From Streptomyces sp. Je 1-79 (GTDB lineage Bacteria; Actinomycetota; Actinomycetes; Streptomycetales; Streptomycetaceae), in contig NZ_JAMGSL010000015.1 of the NCBI RefSeq assembly GCF_025195125.1, positions 1 through 64,000 of the forward strand: a stretch of 64,000 bases of DNA, given 5' to 3'. The position numbers and the translations under genes were made by a program. Below the pieces are notes generated by a model. It did not search any database. It worked only from the letters and a program-made list of their open reading frames with translations, and was not told where the DNA came from. This document shows, piece by piece, positions 32,364 to 40,103 of the stretch. Position 1 is the first letter of the stretch, and every line of letters starts with the position of its first letter.

Positions 32364-32460
32364 CTACGAGTGGGCCCAGGTCTTCCGCCGGGGCGACGGC
32401 TCCTACGAGTGACCCAGGTCTTCCGCCGGGGCTACGGCTACGAGTGGCCCAGGTCTTCCG
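32364..32460 (-). repeat. Three-copy tandem repeat over the DUF3027 stop codon
   Basis: A 23-24-bp core (plus strand CTACGAGTG...CCCAGGTCTTCCG) occurs at 32364-32387, 32403-32425 and 32438-32460, with related spacers that make 35-39-bp units. The gene-proximal copy encodes the last residues E-D-L-G-H-S and the TAG of DUF3027; the other copies repeat that coding end downstream. This is tandem duplication at a 3' gene end, possibly variable in copy number between strains. Confidence 0.7.
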
Positions 32461-33358
32461 ACGTGCCGTCCGGTTCGGTCGTCGAGCCCGAGTCCTTCGC
32501 CGGCCTCAGCGGGAACGCGTCCGCGCCCATCGAGTCGAGTACGGGCGGCGCGGGCCGCGGAGGCTTCGGCATGACCGCCGCCTCGGAGTGCCCGCCGCAG
32601 CCGTACGCGAGCGAGACGACCCGCCCGTCCGCCGGCGAGAACTCGTTCGCACAGACGCCGAAGGCCTGCTTCAGCGAGCCGGCCAGCGGCATCAGGAAGG
32701 CGCAGGACTCGCACGAGGCGGGCGCCGCCTGCGCCATCGGGGTCTTCGCCCCGAAGGCCTCGTCCCAGCGGTCCGCCGCCACGTGGAGGCCGTACCGCGA
32801 CAGCACCCGCGCACGCCGCATGCCGAGTTCCTCGGCGGCCGAGGCGATCGCGCCCCGGGACGGCGTACGGGAGACGATCTCCGCGTCCTCGGCGTCGAGG
32901 TGGTCCGCCATCTCCTCCGAGACCGCGGAGTTCGGCGGCGGCGCGTCCTCGCCGGTGTACCCCGGTTCGAGCCTCAGGTCGTCCTGCTCCGTCGGCAGCA
33001 GGTCCCCAGGGCCCATGTCGCCCGGCCGCAGCCGCTCGCTCCACGGCACCCACTCGGGGGCCAGGAGCGCGTCGGAGCCGGGCAGCAGGACGGTTTCGTC
33101 GAGGGTGACGTTCTTCGCCCGGGAGGCGCGGGTGACCGTCACGGCCCAGCGCCAGCCGCGGTAGCCGGGCTCCTTGCTCTCGAAGAAGTGCGTGACGACC
33201 CGGTCACCGTCGGCGACGGCCTCCACATGCGCCCCGACGATGCCGGGGGCGGCGGCCTCCTCGGCGGCCGTCCGCGCCAGGTCTACCGCCTCGGCGCACA
33301 GGCGGTCGGGGGTACGCGGGGTACGCGGGGTACGGCTTCGCGTCGTCGCAGCACTCAC
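32438..33358 (-). CDS. DUF3027 protein
   Basis: A 306-residue actinobacterial protein of family DUF3027. Residues about 20-130 hold conserved segments around GIVGAHVEAVADGDRVVTHFF and GYRGWRWAVTVTRA; the C-terminal half has a probable metal site, with CESCAFLMPL, a later GVCANEFSPADGR and YGCGGHSEA. The start is the GTG at 33358 (VSAATTRSR), and a 9-bp unit encoding Arg-Thr-Pro is repeated three times just behind it. Function unknown. The gene is upstream of the sacsin-like ATPase on the same strand, and its 3' end is a tandem repeat. Confidence 0.85.
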   Translation of the reverse strand: MSAATTRSRTPRTPRTPDRLCAEAVDLARTAAEEAAAPGIVGAHVEAVADGDRVVTHFFESKEPGYRGWRWAVTVTRASRAKNVTLDETVLLPGSDALLAPEWVPWSERLRPGDMGPGDLLPTEQDDLRLEPGYTGEDAPPPNSAVSEEMADHLDAEDAEIVSRTPSRGAIASAAEELGMRRARVLSRYGLHVAADRWDEAFGAKTPMAQAAPASCESCAFLMPLAGSLKQAFGVCANEFSPADGRVVSLAYGCGGHSEAAVMPKPPRPAPPVLDSMGADAFPLRPAKDSGSTTEPDGTSEDLGHS

Positions 33359-33684
33359 AGGTCTCGCTTCTCTCCTACGCCGTCTCACGGGTGCGCCGGC
33401 CGAGGAGCGGGAGCGAAAGCCCCGGGCGGCGGGCGGAGCGGACCAGAGGGCCGCATCGACGTCCGCGCCCGACCTGTCTCGCGTCTCTCGGGCACACCTA
33501 TCGTCATCCATTCTGCGGGATGCCGAAGAGGCGCGCGGCCGAGATCTTCCGCCGGTGGCGCGCTACGCACGCTACCCCCTCCGCCGCCCGCCGCCCACCT
33601 GCCCGCCCCAAGTGGCCCGGATCGTGGACCCGCGACCCGCCGTGCCACGGTTCACAAGTCAGGGGCGTGGGGCACTATGACGGA
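33359..33684. other. 326-bp divergent intergenic region (DUF3027 / MFS)
   Basis: No gene is seen. It must hold both divergent promoters. For the rightward MFS gene, TTCACA (33651-33656) and CACTAT (33673-33678) with 16-bp spacing lie directly before the GTG at 33685, which would be leaderless. For DUF3027, GGAGAG precedes the GTG at 33358; no convincing promoter hexamers are evident on that strand. Confidence 0.5.
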
Positions 33685-35049
33685 GTGGCAGCCGCACGGT
33701 CGTCCGCACGATCCCACGATCATGCCGGGCCGCTCAGCCGAGCGGGCCGGGCGGTCGGGCGCGCCCTGCACTGGCCGGTGACGGGCACGGCCAAGGGCAT
33801 CCGCAGGGCGACGCACGCGCACGGCGCGGGCGAGTCGGGCCTGGGGAAGCTGATCGAGCTGCACGCCGTGAACGGGGCCGGCGACGTCATGATCACGGTC
33901 GCGCTCGCGTCCACGGTCTTCTTCTCCGTACCGACGGACGAGGCACGCGGCCGGGTCGCCCTGTACCTGGCGATCACCATGCTCCCGTTCACCCTGCTGG
34001 CCCCCGTGATCGGCCCGCTTCTGGACCGCCTCCCGCACGGGCGGCGGGCGGCGATGGCCGGGGCGATGCTCACCCGCGCGGTCCTCGCGATCACCATGTC
34101 GGGCGCGGTCGCGACCGGAGGCCTGGAGCTCTATCCGGCGGCGCTCGGCGTGCTCGTGGCCTCGAAGGCGTACGGAGTGGTGCGCAGCGCGGTCGTGCCA
34201 CGGCTGCTGCCGCACGGCTTCTCCCTGGTCAAGGCGAACTCCCGGGTCACTCTCGCGGGCCTCCTCGCGACCGGGATCGCGGCGCCGATCGGTGCGGGAC
34301 TCCAGCAGGTCGGGCCGCAGTACCCGCTGTACGGGGCGTGTGCGCTGTTCCTGCTGGGCGCGTACTGGGCGTTCCGGATGCCGCACAAGGTCGACTCGGC
34401 GAAGGGCGAGCGGCGGGTGCACCTGCTCACCCACGGCGAGAAGAAACCGAGCCTGCGGACGGTGGGGCCCTCGGTGCTGCACGGGCTCCAGGCGAACGCG
34501 GCGCAGCGGATGCTCTCCGGGTTCCTGATCTTCTTCCTGGCGTTCCTGCTGCGCGAGCATCCGCTCTCGGGGCAGAGCGCGGCGGTGTCGCTGGCGATGG
34601 TGGCGGTGGCGGCGGGGGTGGGCAACGCGTGCGGGACGGGTATCGGCTCGCTCCTCAAGGACCGTGGCCACGCGCCGGAGGTGATCATCGCCACGATGAT
34701 CACGACGGTGTGCGGGGTGGCGATCCTCGCGGCGGCGTTCTTCGGCGGGGTGATGGTGGCCGTGCTGGGTGCGGTGGCGGGCCTGACCCAGGCGCTGTCG
34801 AAGCTCTCGCTCGACGCGCTGATCCAGCGGGACGTGCCGGAGGTCGTGCGCACGTCGGCGTTCGCCCGTTCGGAGACGCTGCTGCAGATGGCGTGGGTGG
34901 TGGGCGGCGCGATCGGCATCTCGCTGCCGCTGAGCGGCCCGGTGGGCATGTCGGTGGCGGCCGGGTTCCTGGGCCTGGGCGCCCTCCTCGCGGTCCGGGG
35001 CCTCCTCGTGGCCGCCCGCAAGCCGCTGCCGTCGACTCACCCGGAGTGA
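33685..35049 (+). CDS. MFS transporter
   Basis: A 454-residue major facilitator protein. After an ~40-residue basic cytoplasmic N-terminus (LHWPVTGTAKGIRRATHAHG) come twelve helices, with the MFS A-like loop as GPLLDRLPHGRRAAMAGAML. Highly conserved in this form in Streptomyces, substrate unknown. The GTG at 33685 is chosen over the longer upstream frame because a TTCACA-16-CACTAT promoter ends 6 bp before it and no Shine-Dalgarno is present. It faces away from DUF3027 and precedes the DUF2771-mqnB-mqnD genes, probably as a separate unit. Confidence 0.85.
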   Translation: MAAARSSARSHDHAGPLSRAGRAVGRALHWPVTGTAKGIRRATHAHGAGESGLGKLIELHAVNGAGDVMITVALASTVFFSVPTDEARGRVALYLAITMLPFTLLAPVIGPLLDRLPHGRRAAMAGAMLTRAVLAITMSGAVATGGLELYPAALGVLVASKAYGVVRSAVVPRLLPHGFSLVKANSRVTLAGLLATGIAAPIGAGLQQVGPQYPLYGACALFLLGAYWAFRMPHKVDSAKGERRVHLLTHGEKKPSLRTVGPSVLHGLQANAAQRMLSGFLIFFLAFLLREHPLSGQSAAVSLAMVAVAAGVGNACGTGIGSLLKDRGHAPEVIIATMITTVCGVAILAAAFFGGVMVAVLGAVAGLTQALSKLSLDALIQRDVPEVVRTSAFARSETLLQMAWVVGGAIGISLPLSGPVGMSVAAGFLGLGALLAVRGLLVAARKPLPSTHPE

Positions 35050-35200
35050 CGCCCGGAGTGACACCCCGGGTACCCACGGCTGCCAGGCGAGCCGTCACCC
35101 CCGCCGGCACGGACGGCCTCCCGGGCCGCCGCCGCGCCGCCACACCGGGGGGAAAACGCGGCGCGCCGCACCCCCGCGTGGCGGAGTTCGACACGCCCGA

Positions 35201-35206
35201 TAGCCT
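35201..35206 (+). promoter_or_regulatory. -10 element of leaderless DUF2771 gene
   Basis: TAGCCT lies 7 bp upstream of the ATG at 35214 with no Shine-Dalgarno, and so probably drives the DUF2771-mqnB-mqnD transcript. Confidence 0.4.
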
Positions 35207-35213
35207 TCGGGCC

Positions 35214-35693
35214 ATGACCGTTGCGTTCTTCACCGGCTCGCGCCGCCGGGCCGCCGTCGCCCTCGGGGCCGTCTCCGCCGGGCTCCTCGTACTCTCCGCC
35301 TGCGACAAGCCGACTCCGCTCGCGACCCTGACGGTCGGGACCGACTCGGTGCACTCCGAGGCCGCCTGCTACAACGACGGCGACGCCATCAAGGAGTCGC
35401 AGATCCAGGAGTGCCTCAACAAGAAGGCCGAGAAGACCATCAAGGTCTCCGCGGACGACAAGATCCGCTTCGGCGTCGACCCGTCGATCGCCGAGAACGG
35501 CTGGACCATCTTCCTCGGTGGCCAGAACGCCGAGCCGGAGCCGTACAAGAAGACGTACCGGACCATCCCGGCGAGCGCCTTCTTCTCCTCCCAGACCGGC
35601 GAGGCGACCGACCAGTCCCAGGTCACCATCGTCGAGAACGACGGCAAGAAGCTGACCGGCATCTGGCACTTCGAGCTGAAGAAGGACTCCTGA
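35214..35693 (+). CDS. DUF2771 lipoprotein
   Basis: A 159-residue exported lipoprotein of the actinobacterial DUF2771 family. The lipobox is L-V-L-S-A-C with the lipid-modified Cys near residue 30, after the signal helix AAVALGAVSAGLL. The mature part has paired cysteines (ACYND, ECLNKK) and conserved GWTIFLGGQ and LTGIWHFEL. Function unknown. It lies 7 bp upstream of mqnB and is probably co-transcribed with the menaquinone genes, without clear functional relation. Confidence 0.87.
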   Translation: MTVAFFTGSRRRAAVALGAVSAGLLVLSACDKPTPLATLTVGTDSVHSEAACYNDGDAIKESQIQECLNKKAEKTIKVSADDKIRFGVDPSIAENGWTIFLGGQNAEPEPYKKTYRTIPASAFFSSQTGEATDQSQVTIVENDGKKLTGIWHFELKKDS

Positions 35694-35700
35694 TCCTCCG

Positions 35701-36426
35701 GTGGTCCTCCGGATCCTGATCGTGACGGCCGTGACGGCGGAGGCGGACTCCGTCGCCCGCGGCCTTCGCCTCGACGGACCGGGCCCGGGCGGCGTCCCCC
35801 TCCCGGGCGGCTACCTGCTGCGCCGCCACGCGGACGCCGTGGACGTCCTCGTCGGCGGTGTCGGGCCCGCCGCGGTCGCCGCGGCGACCGCCACCGCGCT
35901 CGCCCGGGCGGCCGTCCCGTACGACCTCGTGGTCTCCGCCGGGATCGCCGGCGGGTTCCAGCCCGCCGCGCCCCTCGGCTCCGTCGTCGTCTCCGACACG
36001 ATCGTCGCCGCCGACCTCGGGGCGCAGACCCCCGACGGCCACCTCTCCGTCGAGGAGCTCGGCTTCGGGCGCTCCACGCACCCCGTGGGCCCCGCGCTGA
36101 CCCGGCGGGTCTCCGACGCCCTCACGCACGGCGGGCAGCCCCACACCGTCGGCCCCGTGCTCACCGTCTCCACCGCCACCGGCACCGCCGGGCGCGCCGC
36201 CGAGCTGGCGGTACGTCACCCGGGCGCCGTCGCCGAGGCGATGGAGGGGTTCGGCGTGGCCGAGGCCGCCGCCGCCCACGGCGTGCCCGTGATCGAGATC
36301 CGCGCCGTCTCCAACGCCGTCGGGCCCCGCGACCGCGCCGCCTGGCGCATCGGCGAGGCCCTGGACGCGCTGCGGCACACGTTCCAGCTGCTCAGCACCA
36401 CCGTCTTCGTGGAGCCCGCCCCATGA
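35701..36426 (+). CDS. mqnB: Futalosine hydrolase
   Basis: A 241-residue nucleoside-hydrolase-fold enzyme of the MqnB type. It cleaves (dehypoxanthinyl) futalosine precursors by releasing hypoxanthine, a step of the futalosine pathway of menaquinone biosynthesis used by Streptomyces. Motifs shared with MTA/SAH nucleosidases are VSAGIAGGF, the purine-binding EAMEGFGVAEAA and VIEIRAVSNAVG. GTG start at 35701. It overlaps mqnD by 4 bp (ATGA), so the two are translationally coupled. Confidence 0.95.
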   Translation: MVLRILIVTAVTAEADSVARGLRLDGPGPGGVPLPGGYLLRRHADAVDVLVGGVGPAAVAAATATALARAAVPYDLVVSAGIAGGFQPAAPLGSVVVSDTIVAADLGAQTPDGHLSVEELGFGRSTHPVGPALTRRVSDALTHGGQPHTVGPVLTVSTATGTAGRAAELAVRHPGAVAEAMEGFGVAEAAAAHGVPVIEIRAVSNAVGPRDRAAWRIGEALDALRHTFQLLSTTVFVEPAP

Positions 36427-37274
36427 CGCCCAAGCTCAAGATCGCCTACTCGCCCTGCCCGAACGACACCTTCGTCTTCGACGCCTGGGCCCACGGCCGC
36501 GTCCCGGGTGCCCCGCGCCTCGACGTGACGTTCGCCGACATCGACCTCACCAACGGCTGGGCCGAGAGCGGGGACTCCGCGTACGACGTCCTCAAGGTCT
36601 CGTACGCCGTGCTGCCCTGGATCCTCGACGAGTACGCCCTGCTGCCCTGCGGCGGCGCGCTGGGGCGCGGCTGCGGACCCCTGGTGCTGACGCGGGAACC
36701 GGGCGTGGACCTGGCAGGGAAGACGGTCGCGGTGCCGAGCGAGCGCTCGACCGCGTACCTCCTCTTCCGCCTCTGGGCGGCGGACCTCGTCCCGGGAGGC
36801 GTGGGGAACGTCGTCGTCATGCCGTTCCACGAGATCATGCCCGCGGTGCGCGACGGGAAGGTCGACGCGGGGCTCGTCATCCACGAGGCCCGGTTCACCT
36901 ACCAGAACTACGGTCTGCACGCCCTCGCCGACATGGGCGCCCATTGGGAGGACACCACCGGCCTCCCGATCCCGCTCGGCGCGATCGTCGCCCGCCGCTC
37001 GCTCGGCCCGGACGCGCTGCTGCGGCTCGCCGAAGCGGCCCGTGCGTCGGTACGGATGGCCTGGGACGACCCGTCCGCGTCCCGCCCTTACGTACGCGAA
37101 CACGCGCAGGAGATGGACCCCAAGGTGGCCGATCAGCACATCGGTCTCTACGTCAACGAGTTCACGGCCGACCTCGGGGAGGCCGGCTACGCGGCCGTGC
37201 GCGGGCTGCTCACGCGCGCGGCGGCCGAGGGGCTGGTGCCGCCCCTCGGCCCCGACGCGCTGGCGTTCCCGTGA
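36423..37274 (+). CDS. mqnD: 1,4-dihydroxy-6-naphthoate synthase
   Basis: A 283-residue periplasmic-binding-protein-fold enzyme that converts cyclic de-hypoxanthine futalosine to 1,4-dihydroxy-6-naphthoate, the next menaquinone precursor. The N-terminus KIAYSPCPNDTFVFDAWAHG and segments such as SGDSAYDVLKVSYAVLPWIL and VPSERSTAYLLFRLW are diagnostic of MqnD. Length and position directly behind mqnB support the assignment. Gene order mqnB-mqnD is typical of Streptomyces; the remaining pathway genes (mqnA, mqnC, mqnE) are not in the window. Confidence 0.96.
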   Translation: MTPKLKIAYSPCPNDTFVFDAWAHGRVPGAPRLDVTFADIDLTNGWAESGDSAYDVLKVSYAVLPWILDEYALLPCGGALGRGCGPLVLTREPGVDLAGKTVAVPSERSTAYLLFRLWAADLVPGGVGNVVVMPFHEIMPAVRDGKVDAGLVIHEARFTYQNYGLHALADMGAHWEDTTGLPIPLGAIVARRSLGPDALLRLAEAARASVRMAWDDPSASRPYVREHAQEMDPKVADQHIGLYVNEFTADLGEAGYAAVRGLLTRAAAEGLVPPLGPDALAFP

Positions 37275-37344
37275 CCCCGGCGGCCCTGCCGGGTCCGGAG
37301 GGGTCCTACGGGCCCTCAGGGGCTCGTACGGGCCCCGGCGTGGC

Positions 37345-37728
37345 TCAGACGTCGAGCTGGTCGGCGACCGCCCTCAGCAGGCCCGCGATCTTGGCGCCCT
37401 GCGCCTTGTCGGGGTAGCGGCCCCGCTCCAGCATCGGGGTGATGTTCTCCAGGAGCGTCGTCAGGTCCTGCACGATGGACGCCAGTTCGTCGGGCTTACG
37501 GCGCTGTGCCGCGGCGACGGACGGGGTCGGGTCGAGGACCGTCACGGAGAGCGCCTGGTCGCCGCGCTGTCCGGCGACCACCCCGAACTCCACACGCTGC
37601 CCCGGCTTGAGGGCGTCGACTCCGGCAGGGAGCACCGACGAGTGGACGAAGACGTCGCCGCCGTCGTCACGGGAGAGAAAGCCGAAGCCCTTCTCGCTGT
37701 TGAACCATTTGACCTTGCCGGTAGGCAC
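37345..37728 (-). CDS. Cold-shock domain protein with C-terminal helical extension
   Basis: A 127-residue protein. Residues 1-65 are a cold-shock domain with RNP1 KGFGFLSRDDG and RNP2 DVFVHSSVL; residues 70-127 are a second, helical part (DELASIVQDLTTLLENITPML, then AKIAGLLRAVADQLDV) absent from ordinary 67-residue CspA-type proteins. It binds single-stranded nucleic acid through the first domain; the second may mediate dimerisation or partner binding. GTG start at 37728 with GAGGAC repeats upstream. Convergent with mqnD. Confidence 0.9.
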   Translation of the reverse strand: MPTGKVKWFNSEKGFGFLSRDDGGDVFVHSSVLPAGVDALKPGQRVEFGVVAGQRGDQALSVTVLDPTPSVAAAQRRKPDELASIVQDLTTLLENITPMLERGRYPDKAQGAKIAGLLRAVADQLDV

Positions 37729-37880
37729 GTCTGTCCTCGTCCTCGTACTCGATGGAATGCGCCGGGAATCCGGCTCTGGAGACCAGTCAGCGGTCCCCGA
37801 GGCACCAAGGCTAATGGGCTTCGGGCCGGTGACAAGACGTCGCCGGTTTGTTCCTCCGGCCTGGGAACTACCCTGGCTGA

Positions 37881-38150
37881 ATGCGTAGTGAAACCCCTTC
37901 GGCCCCCTCGGACGACAGCGCTCCGGGTGACGGTCTCGTCCGTGCCGGTGCGATTGTCTTCATCATCGGAGCGGTGGCCACACTGGTCACGGTCGCGCCG
38001 CTGTTCCTCGGCACCGATCCGTTCCCGCCGATCGCGTACGCGGTGTGCATGCTGATGGGCGTCGGATTCCTGGTCGCGGGCGCCGGCGTGCTGCGTTCGA
38101 TCGGGGCGCAGCGCCGGCAGGCGAGGGCGGCCGGGGCTCAGGGCCGGTAG
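37881..38150 (+). CDS. Small two-helix membrane protein
   Basis: An 89-residue protein I do not recognise by family. It has a polar N-terminus of ~20 residues, two hydrophobic helices (VRAGAIVFIIGAVATLVTVA and PIAYAVCMLMGVGFLVAGAG) and a basic C-terminus (RSIGAQRRQARA). The ATG at 37881 follows TACCCT by 6 bp, indicating a leaderless transcript. It is divergent from the cold-shock gene and convergent with the HAD phosphatase, overlapping the latter by 13 bp. Confidence 0.72.
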   Translation: MRSETPSAPSDDSAPGDGLVRAGAIVFIIGAVATLVTVAPLFLGTDPFPPIAYAVCMLMGVGFLVAGAGVLRSIGAQRRQARAAGAQGR

Positions 38151-38767
38151 GCCTGGTAGCCCTCCAACCAGGTACGGAAGCCGGTCAGGTCCGGCAGGAC
38201 GACGTCCGCGCCCGCCGCGCGCAGTTCGGCCTCGTCGCACGGGCCTGTCGCCACGGCCACCGACAGGGCGCCCGCCGTCGCCGCGCCGCGCACGTCACCG
38301 GTGTGATCGCCGACGTACACGCCCGCGCCGTACTCGCGCAGCGCCTCCGCCTTGTCCTCGGCCCACAGCCCGCCGATGACGGCGTCGGGGTCGATGCCGA
38401 GGTGGGAGAGGTGCAGCTTGGCGTGCGGCTCGTTCTTCGCGGTGACGACGATCGCCCGGCCGCCCGCCTCGCGAACGGCTTGAATCGCATCCCTGGCGCC
38501 GGGGAGCGCGAGCGACGGCTCGATCGCGTACGTCGGGTAGAGGGCGCGGTACTGGACGACCCGCTCGGCTATCTCGGCCTCCGGGAACCACTGCGCCAGC
38601 TCGTGCTCCAGCGGCGGGCCGAGCCGCGAGACCGCCAGGTCGGCGTCGATCAGGACGCCGACCTGGGCGGAGAAGGCCTCGTACGTGGCCTTGATGCCCG
38701 GGCGGGAGTCGATCAGCGTCATGTCGAGATCGAAGCCGACGGTCAGCGGGAGTCGCGGAAGAGTCAT
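38138..38767 (-). CDS. HAD-superfamily phosphatase (phosphoglycolate phosphatase-like)
   Basis: A 209-residue HAD hydrolase. Motif I is GFDLDMTLIDSRPG (nucleophile Asp near residue 12), motif II is IVVTAKNEP with Thr, motif III Lys is probably in the HAKLHLSHLG or WAEDKAEALR segments, and motif IV is VYVGDHTGDV. A helical cap of the phosphoglycolate-phosphatase type separates motifs I and II. Dephosphorylates a small metabolite, specificity unknown. ATG at 38767 is preferred because a CACAAT hexamer lies 7 bp upstream; an ATG at 38776 is within that hexamer. Confidence 0.85.
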   Translation of the reverse strand: MTLPRLPLTVGFDLDMTLIDSRPGIKATYEAFSAQVGVLIDADLAVSRLGPPLEHELAQWFPEAEIAERVVQYRALYPTYAIEPSLALPGARDAIQAVREAGGRAIVVTAKNEPHAKLHLSHLGIDPDAVIGGLWAEDKAEALREYGAGVYVGDHTGDVRGAATAGALSVAVATGPCDEAELRAAGADVVLPDLTGFRTWLEGYQAYRP

Positions 38768-38828
38768 GGGGGACATTGTGCCCGGGCGTTCGCATCGGGC
38801 CCTGGCCCCGACGGACTCCCCCGGCCCG

Positions 38829-38941
38829 GGTGGGGCGGTCGCCCCGCGGGGGCGGCACCGGGGGGGCGTTCCCGGTGGAGCCGTCGTCCCGCGGCTCCGG
38901 CCCCACGGTGGGGCGGTCGTCCCGCGGGGCGGCACCGGGGG
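38829..38941. repeat. Two ~35-bp GC-rich direct repeats upstream of the HAD gene
   Basis: A unit beginning GGTGGGGCGGTCG and ending GGCACCGGGGG occurs at 38829-38864 and 38907-38941, with one- or two-base differences, between the HAD start and the stop of the following gene. The interval also contains CCGTCGTCCCGCGGCTCCGG. No gene is seen here. Confidence 0.4.
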
Positions 38942-38949
38942 CCGAGCGG

Positions 38950-40041
38950 TCAGTCGCTGTGGCGGCGGGCGCGCCACAGGAGGAAGAGGGCAGAGGCGAT
39001 CGCCGCGCCCTTCAGCGTCCACGGCCACGTCTCCGACACCGCCGCCCCCATCCCTTCTCCGCCGACCGCCACCGGCTCGCCCCAGCGGCCCTCCACCCGG
39101 CCCCAGAGCCAGACCGCGCCCGCCGTGGCCGCGAGGAGCGGGAGTACGACGACCGCCCCCTGCGCCTCCGCCCGGGAGAGGCGGCGCGAGGCGTAGGCGA
39201 GGAGCCAGCCAAGGGCCAGGGCCACGAGGGAGCCGAAGACGGCGCCGCCGAGCAGGAGGAGCGCGGCGAGCACGAGGCCCAGTCCGCCCGGACGGAAACG
39301 ACGCGAGGAGGCCACCGTCCCGGCCGCGCGCCGCCGGCTCAGGACGCGCCGCCACGCCGGACGCCGGACGGACCCGGACTCCTCGCCGGCGTCCTCCCCG
39401 TCCTCCGCCTCCCCTTCCGTCTCCTCCGGCGGCGGCTTCAGCAGCTCGGGGATCTCCACCCCGCCCCTGAACCCCGGCACCAGGTCGTCCCCCGGCCGGG
39501 GCGCCTCCTCCTCTTCCAGCCGCCACCAGTCCGGATCCGTGTCGGCCGACCCGACCTCGTCCGTCCCCGCCAGGTGCGGGGGCGTCGGTCCCGGTGCCGG
39601 TGCCGCGCGGGGAGCGGGCACGGCGGACCGCCCGCCCTTCCGGAACAGGCCCCGCCGCCCCGACGCCTCCGGCCCGTCCGACACCGCCTCGCGCGCCACT
39701 CCCGACGTGTCCGGCCCGGCCGCCGCTCCCCACGTCTTCGGCCCGTCCGCCACGCCCGGCGCCTTCGGCCCGTCCGGTCCCTGCGCGCCCTCCCGAGCCC
39801 TCGCGACCGGCGTGGTCCCCGTCGCCCGGTCCACCACCTCGTCCGGCGTTCCCAGCTCGTCGAGGAGGGAGCGCACCGCCGTCGGACTCTCCTCGCCGTA
39901 CGTGGCGCGCCTGCGGTCGATCTCGCCCCGGAGCGACGACACGAGCCGCATCCGCGTGGCCGACGGCAGCTGCCGCTGCTGCGCCAGATCGCCCACCCGG
40001 CTCAGATAGTCGAAGACCAACTGGTCGCTCTCGATCCCCAC
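38950..40041 (-). CDS. HAAS-like domain membrane protein
   Basis: A 363-residue protein. Residues 1-75 (DQLVFDYLSRVGDLAQQRQL, then LVSSLRGEIDRRRA and SLLDELGTPDEVVDRA) match the HAAS/DUF1700-like helical domain found in proteins coupled to PadR-type regulation. A long Pro/Gly/Glu-rich disordered region follows, then three or four hydrophobic helices near the C-terminus. Role unknown. The GTG at 40041 is preferred to the one at 40053, because GGAGGGG lies at the right distance before it. Divergent from the helicase-associated protein through a symmetrical promoter region. Confidence 0.72.
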   Translation of the reverse strand: MGIESDQLVFDYLSRVGDLAQQRQLPSATRMRLVSSLRGEIDRRRATYGEESPTAVRSLLDELGTPDEVVDRATGTTPVARAREGAQGPDGPKAPGVADGPKTWGAAAGPDTSGVAREAVSDGPEASGRRGLFRKGGRSAVPAPRAAPAPGPTPPHLAGTDEVGSADTDPDWWRLEEEEAPRPGDDLVPGFRGGVEIPELLKPPPEETEGEAEDGEDAGEESGSVRRPAWRRVLSRRRAAGTVASSRRFRPGGLGLVLAALLLLGGAVFGSLVALALGWLLAYASRRLSRAEAQGAVVVLPLLAATAGAVWLWGRVEGRWGEPVAVGGEGMGAAVSETWPWTLKGAAIASALFLLWRARRHSD

Positions 40042-40068
40042 AGTCCCCTCCACGGCCGGTACGCCCCG

Positions 40069-40096
40069 ACGTTAGCGCCCGCGCAGGGGCTAACGT
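40069..40096. promoter_or_regulatory. Symmetrical divergent promoter region with TAACGT boxes
   Basis: ACGTTAGC at 40069-40076 and GCTAACGT at 40089-40096 form an inverted repeat. Each arm carries a TAACGT that can serve as a -10 element on its strand. The rightward one ends 7 bp before the ATG at 40104. Since the two would overlap, the divergent genes may compete for polymerase; alternatively the repeat is a regulator site. Confidence 0.4.
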
Positions 40097-40103
40097 GGGG
40101 CGG

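Noticed and set aside
32364..32460. Three regularly spaced repeats as a possible CRISPR array
   Set aside because: Units are tandem with related spacers, overlap a coding end, and no cas gene is in the window.
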